Source of the DNA: Chrysoperla carnea
Taxonomy: Eukaryota; Arthropoda; Insecta; Neuroptera; Chrysopidae
Length of the DNA: 64,000 nucleotides
NCBI RefSeq assembly: GCF_905475395.1
Contig: NC_058339.1
Coordinates: 41,425,172-41,489,171, forward strand
Direction: 5' to 3'
Positions 54,901 through 60,900 of this stretch are shown in pieces. Made by a program: the position numbers and the translations under genes. Each line of letters starts with the position of its first letter. Positions within the stretch are counted from its first letter, which is position 1. The notes beneath the pieces were generated by a model. It saw only the letters and a list, made by a program, of their open reading frames with translations. It was not told the origin of the DNA and ran no database searches.

Positions 54901-57900
54901 CATTCTTAGAAAATTTCGTTTTTTCAAAAAAAAAACTGATACAAACTGCAAAAGACGACTCTTCCTGGCATCTATTGGTGTTTATCGTAGTTAACGAAAT
55001 ACAGTACATTAGCGGGACATTCAAATTAGAGTTTGTGTGGAGACATTTGAAAGGGTTCTTATATTAGTGATAAAATTTGTGTCTTTTTAATTAAAAAAAT
55101 ATCGAGCAAAGCTCGGTCATACAGGTACTATTAATTTTTCAATTTCCCTAAAATACCTATTGCGTTTTCGACGTAATGTGTGGACTTAATTATTTATGAT
55201 AACCAATGTATAACAACAAAAATGTGTAACAAATATCTTTAGGTCTTATAAAATTTATTCTAGACAATTTTTCTATAAGTTCCTTTTCGTTTGATAAATT
55301 AGATCCTAAGATAATTAACTCACTCTTTTTGAATTTTTCTATGCAGCTTATTGAATACTCACCTGAAACAAAGAAAATAATAATAATTAATATATTAAAT
55401 TAGTACCAAATTAAATGAGAAATTTTCGTTTTAAGCTGTGATAAGTAGAAAACAATTTTCCAGTGGCGGCTTTAAAATCGGACTTATCTATACCATAGCC
55501 TCTTTTTTCTATAATAATTAACATTTAGTTGACATTTGTTTATCTAAAAAGTGTACGTTATTGGTTTCAAAAAATATTAATCATTATTGCACTTGTATCG
55601 ACATAAAATTCATATTGATTGTTTTCGTTTAGAATCTTAGTAAATAGAGATTTTTGTACATAGATGTTGTGTGGCGTGCATACCAGTTTATTTTTTTTAA
55701 TGATTGTTTATTTTTAATAACTTAAAAGTAATTAGTTTTTTACTCACAATGTGTGGTCAATGATCTAATGTATACGATTACAACGACTACTCTCTCAAAG
55801 TAATAACTGTGTACCCGAATCATCATATACTCTTTATTAGTTATAATAATAAATTGGGTATTTAATTTGCTTAAAATATTCCAATGGAAGAAAAATCCAG
55901 CCGTATTGCAAGATGAGATAGAAAACCTGTTGTAAAAACGACGCAACAGTGTCCTTTACGCAATAGTGTCTTCATCTTAAATGCGCACCCTGTATAATTG
56001 ATTTAAGGAATTGTTTTACATCGATTTCTCACTTTTATTGTAGTAATTACATAAAAATTACATGGTTGCCGTGTTTTATGTTTTCTTATTTTTCTCAGTA
56101 TTGCAATAATAATTTCTTACATACTGGTGTAAATAGGTATTGTTTAAAAAAAAAAGTAATCCTTATCGAAAACACAATAAATGGTTTTGTTTATGATTAG
56201 TCATGATTAATGGTTTATGTTTTGATTACAAACACGTGAATAATTGAAAAATTCCTATTTGATTAAAAATGGTATGTGAACCTAAATAATCGTACCTTAA
56301 CATAATAAACATTGTATGTAGAACATTTTTTAATAAAACTACACTGGAAAAAAAAATTTAAAATAATGACAACCTCATCCCAAAGTTGGCCGTTTCATAT
56401 TGAAATAATGTAAAAACACTTTCAATCAATTACCTAACAATTGGAAAAAGTACAGCTAAATATTTGTATTTACAATAGAATGGGATTGGATTTTGAATAT
56501 GAATTCATTGATACAAAATCAATGAAGTTAAATAAACAAAATCATTACTTCTATGCAAAAGATTGATAATAGTTTAAAGTCATGCATTTTATTGATGGAA
56601 AATAAAATTTTACTTTGTTGGAATATATATATAATGGTGTAAATAAAGCGATTATACAAATTAAAATATCTTTACGGTTGCGTTAAATATAGAATTAGGT
56701 TAATACGAAAAAATATCTATTATGTCTAGTCCATATGTGATTGAGGCATCTTCATGTAGAATTTTATCAGTTAACAAAGATAGATATGTTACAGAATCGA
56801 TAGCGCAGTTGGTTAAGTTGTAGACTTAAGACACTAAAATCAATAGTAAAACATAGGACACTGGTTCGAATCCTACTTGAAGAAAACTAATTTTTTTTTA
56901 AAATAAACCTATTAGCAAGTATAAATCAAGTATTAATTTTTTTAAAAGCTCGTGTAGTTGTGACAATCACATCAGTATTTCGTTATGTGGCATCATTCGC
57001 CGTATATGATCTCGTGATGAGGTTATCGCAACCTCATATCGGTTGCGATAACCGATATCAATTAATTGAATTTCTGGTATCAGAAATTGTTTTAAGTTTG
57101 TTGGAAAATTGTATGAAAAATTTAAGTTTGTTGGAAAATTGTTTGAAATTTTCAATGACCACTAAAAAAGGAAGCATTCCGGGCTATATTACTGTAGAGA
57201 GAAATTGTCATTATTTTAACGTTATCTATGATTTAATGAAGCCCAACTACTAATACAAAGTTAGGAAAAGTATAAAATGTTTATTGGCAACTAATTTTGT
57301 GCGGCATGTCTTTATATATCTTTCATATGCTTAATTTACATCGCAAAAAAAATTACAACAGCGGATAAAACAATTTTTATTTATGATCTTTGCAAATCAT
57401 CAACTTTAATATTCAATAACAAGAAATTCCGCTAAACATAGATAATATGTATATAATAACTAACACATATTTAACGGTATAATATTATAAAAATTTTATG
57501 ACATCTTGTTACTAATTGCCTAGGTCACCATTCACTATTGTTTATATGGCTGAGAGAAAAATATATCACTTATTTTCACATAATTTTGTAAAAAAATAAA
57601 ATTCTTGTTTTTTTATTTGATTGATTTTAATGGTTACAAAAACAAAAAACAACATGTAGGCCATTAATTTAGATTTGAAAACTAATTAGTAAAGCCGATT
57701 TAGTTAGTTTTTATACTCTGTATTAAAATTATTGAAAACAGTAATTAATTAAACTTAATGCATTAAAAATTGTGAAAATAAGAAATCAAATTGCATAAAT
57801 ATTATTTTTCAAATGTAAATTATCATAATTATTTATTTAAATTTGTTAGACAATAATATTAATTTTTCAATGTAAGTCATAAATGCAATCCATACAATTC

Positions 57901-60900
57901 TAGTTGGCTGATAAGTCCCCGGTCTGACACATAGATGGCGTCGCTAGTATTAAATGCATATTATTTTTATATAGTACCAACCTTCAAATGATTCGTGTCA
58001 AAATTTGACGTCTGTAAGTCAATTAGTTTGTGAGATAGAGCGTCTTTTGTGAAGCAACTTTTGTTATTGTGAAAAAAATGGAAAAAATGGAATTTCGTGT
58101 TTTGATAAAATACTGTTTTCTGAATGGAAAAAATACAGAGTCCGGAAACTCATTATCAAGCCAAGTTTTTGCTTCCACTGTATTTTTTCCCTTCAGAAAA
58201 CAGTATTTTATCAAAACACGAAATTCCTTTTTTTCCATTTTTTTCACAATAACAAAAGTTGCTTCACAAAAGACGCTCTATCTCACAAACTAATTGACTT
58301 ACAGACGTCAAATTTTGACACGAATCATTTGAAGGTTGGTACTATATAAAAATAATATGCATTTAATACTAGCGACGCCATCTATGTGTCAGACCGGGGA
58401 CTTATCAGCCAACCTATTATATGCATCCAAACAATTCTATCATTAAAGTAGTGTATCGTTACGCACGATGCGAATAAAATCAGGGTTATTCACGTTATTC
58501 TACATCAAAAATTACGGCTAAACTACTTGATTTAAAAAAAAATTTATTTCTGGTTAAAATTATTTTGGTAATGATCAGGTTGTCTGTTTTTTTAATAAAT
58601 GGAACACCCTATATAAACATATTGTGAGGAGGTTAAATAAAACTCACTGTCTATTGAATACATTGTGAGGAGATAAAAAACAAAAGGGTTTAAACACAAA
58701 AAAATTCATCAAAATCTTTTCCTACCCCCGGCAATTTTTTAGTACAGTCAAACAAACAGGCAAACTACACTTGTGTAAAATAGTATACGCTTTAAAATAA
58801 GGCTGTTGCACTTTTTCAATTCAAATATTTTTGCAAATTAATTAAATTTTTTTTATAAATATTAAGAAGAAACGCTTACTTCACATAACACTTTATATAA
58901 TGGAATGTTTTTAAGAATTTAATTAATAACGGTATCGCATAATAATAATCTAACATTCCAGCGTGGTCTGCGTACGATTATATTTATAAAATTGTACACT
59001 GTTTGTACATTATTTTTAGCTTTTTACACTGTTTTTCAAAAAAGTTATCAAATTCACATAAATCACAATAATTTTAACCGACTTTTTTTTAAACTTTACT
59101 CATTTTTATCTTGGAGAGAGGAAGTGGAGATTAAAATAAGGGAAAATTTCTGAGTGAACCAGGTGTATAGCATAACAAAACTATTTTCCATAGAGATAAT
59201 ACCATAGAGTTGTAGATAATATATACGAATCGCAATAAGTAAATTCTTGACCGCAGTGAGGTAAAAAGGAAAGAAGTTGTAGGCGTATCAGAGAGACGAC
59301 AACAGTTATATGCGCCTACTTTATCTGTCTCTCTCTATTTCGATCACTCTACTGAGTTTGGCGACGACTTTTCAGCTCTATGGAATTACCTCTACTCTAT
59401 GCTAAAATTTTTCTACTCTATGCCAAGGCAGTATTGTCTCACTTATTCGATACTTCAATAGACCGCCCAACAATCCTAGCGCACAGACAATCGAATTTTA
59501 TAAAAACAATTATCAAATTTCGTGCCAGTGATGATATTTATTATGAATTTTTCTATATATCTATTTATTATACACTTCAGTATTCCGACACCTTTTGGTT
59601 TTAAATAGTGCCGGATAAGTGAGATTATATATTTGACTTTTATTTCGATTGACAGAGCACTTCTAAAATACATTTAAAAAGGACGAAAGTCCGATAAAAA
59701 TTAAGATCTTATTTCAACGCTTTTAAACTTTGAAAACTCTTAGATATATTGTTTTCTAATGTTATGTTTATACAGTAAACATGGGAGTTGACAAAATGTT
59801 ATCCCTTTCGAAATTTAAAGATGATTTTCTGTATGTTACCTATTCAGAAATTTTCCCTCATTATTGTCAAAATTGAAATAAGAGTAAATCTGTCCGTTTA
59901 TCTATTAATTTACTATCAATATATTCTATAGATAATGTGAGACATCGATTTTATTCATCGATTTTCTATCAAATTGGGGCTTATAATAAGTGAAAAGTTA
60001 GTTTTATCAAAATGATTATAATGAGTTATTTCATCAGAAAGTTATTGAAGTCATCCCTAAAACTTATATCTACCACAGTTTGTTTATTTTGAAATGTAAA
60101 ACGTAAATACTGAGATACAAACAAATAAATAAAAACAGTTGTTTTTTTCCTTCATTTAAAAAAAGAAAAGATGAAAATTTCCCACATATTCTTGTTAACT
60201 GAATGTATAACGGATTTGTTTGTCAGGGAAAACAAAACACGATTATTATCAAAAAATAGTATTATGTTATTTGTAAAAAGAACTTTCTTTTAATTAAGTG
60301 ATAATTCGTAAACTCTACATTACAATATCATATTTTTGTTATTATTAATAATTATTTTGTTATAATGAATGCATAATTAGTCAAATTTTAATAATAATTA
60401 TATATTAATTTACATTTATTTAAAAATTAAACGATCTTTTTATATTTCTCACATGAAATTTAAATTTGTATCTTTCTCATACGTTATCTAACCACTTTCA
60501 TACCTCCACTCTTGTAACCACAAATTTTTGATATATGATTTCGAACTAAAAAAAAGAATATTCTGCGGAATAGCATCCTTTTTGACGTAAATTCGTGAGT
60601 GGTTTCCTTTTGGCGAGTATACCAAACTTTCTCTCTACGACTTTTTTCAAAAGTAATGCGTTTTCAAATGAGCATGATAGCTTCATATTTTAACTATCGG
60701 TCTGAAAACACGCAGAAGGAAATTTGTCGGGCACTATGACCACTTGATAACATTAATAATTGTTAAAAAATTTTGTAAACTATGTATTGAAAAACAAAAA
60801 TACTTAAGTACAGCATATTCGAGGTGGTAGACAAGCTCGCCTGTGCAGTATTTCTGTCGGATAAAAATTTTCTTGTTTAATAATTATTAATGTTGTCGAG

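Noticed and set aside
56960..57253. 97-codon open frame (+)
   Set aside because: It covers a hairpin and a 30-bp tandem duplication, which explain its repeated SLLENC; no homologue recognised.
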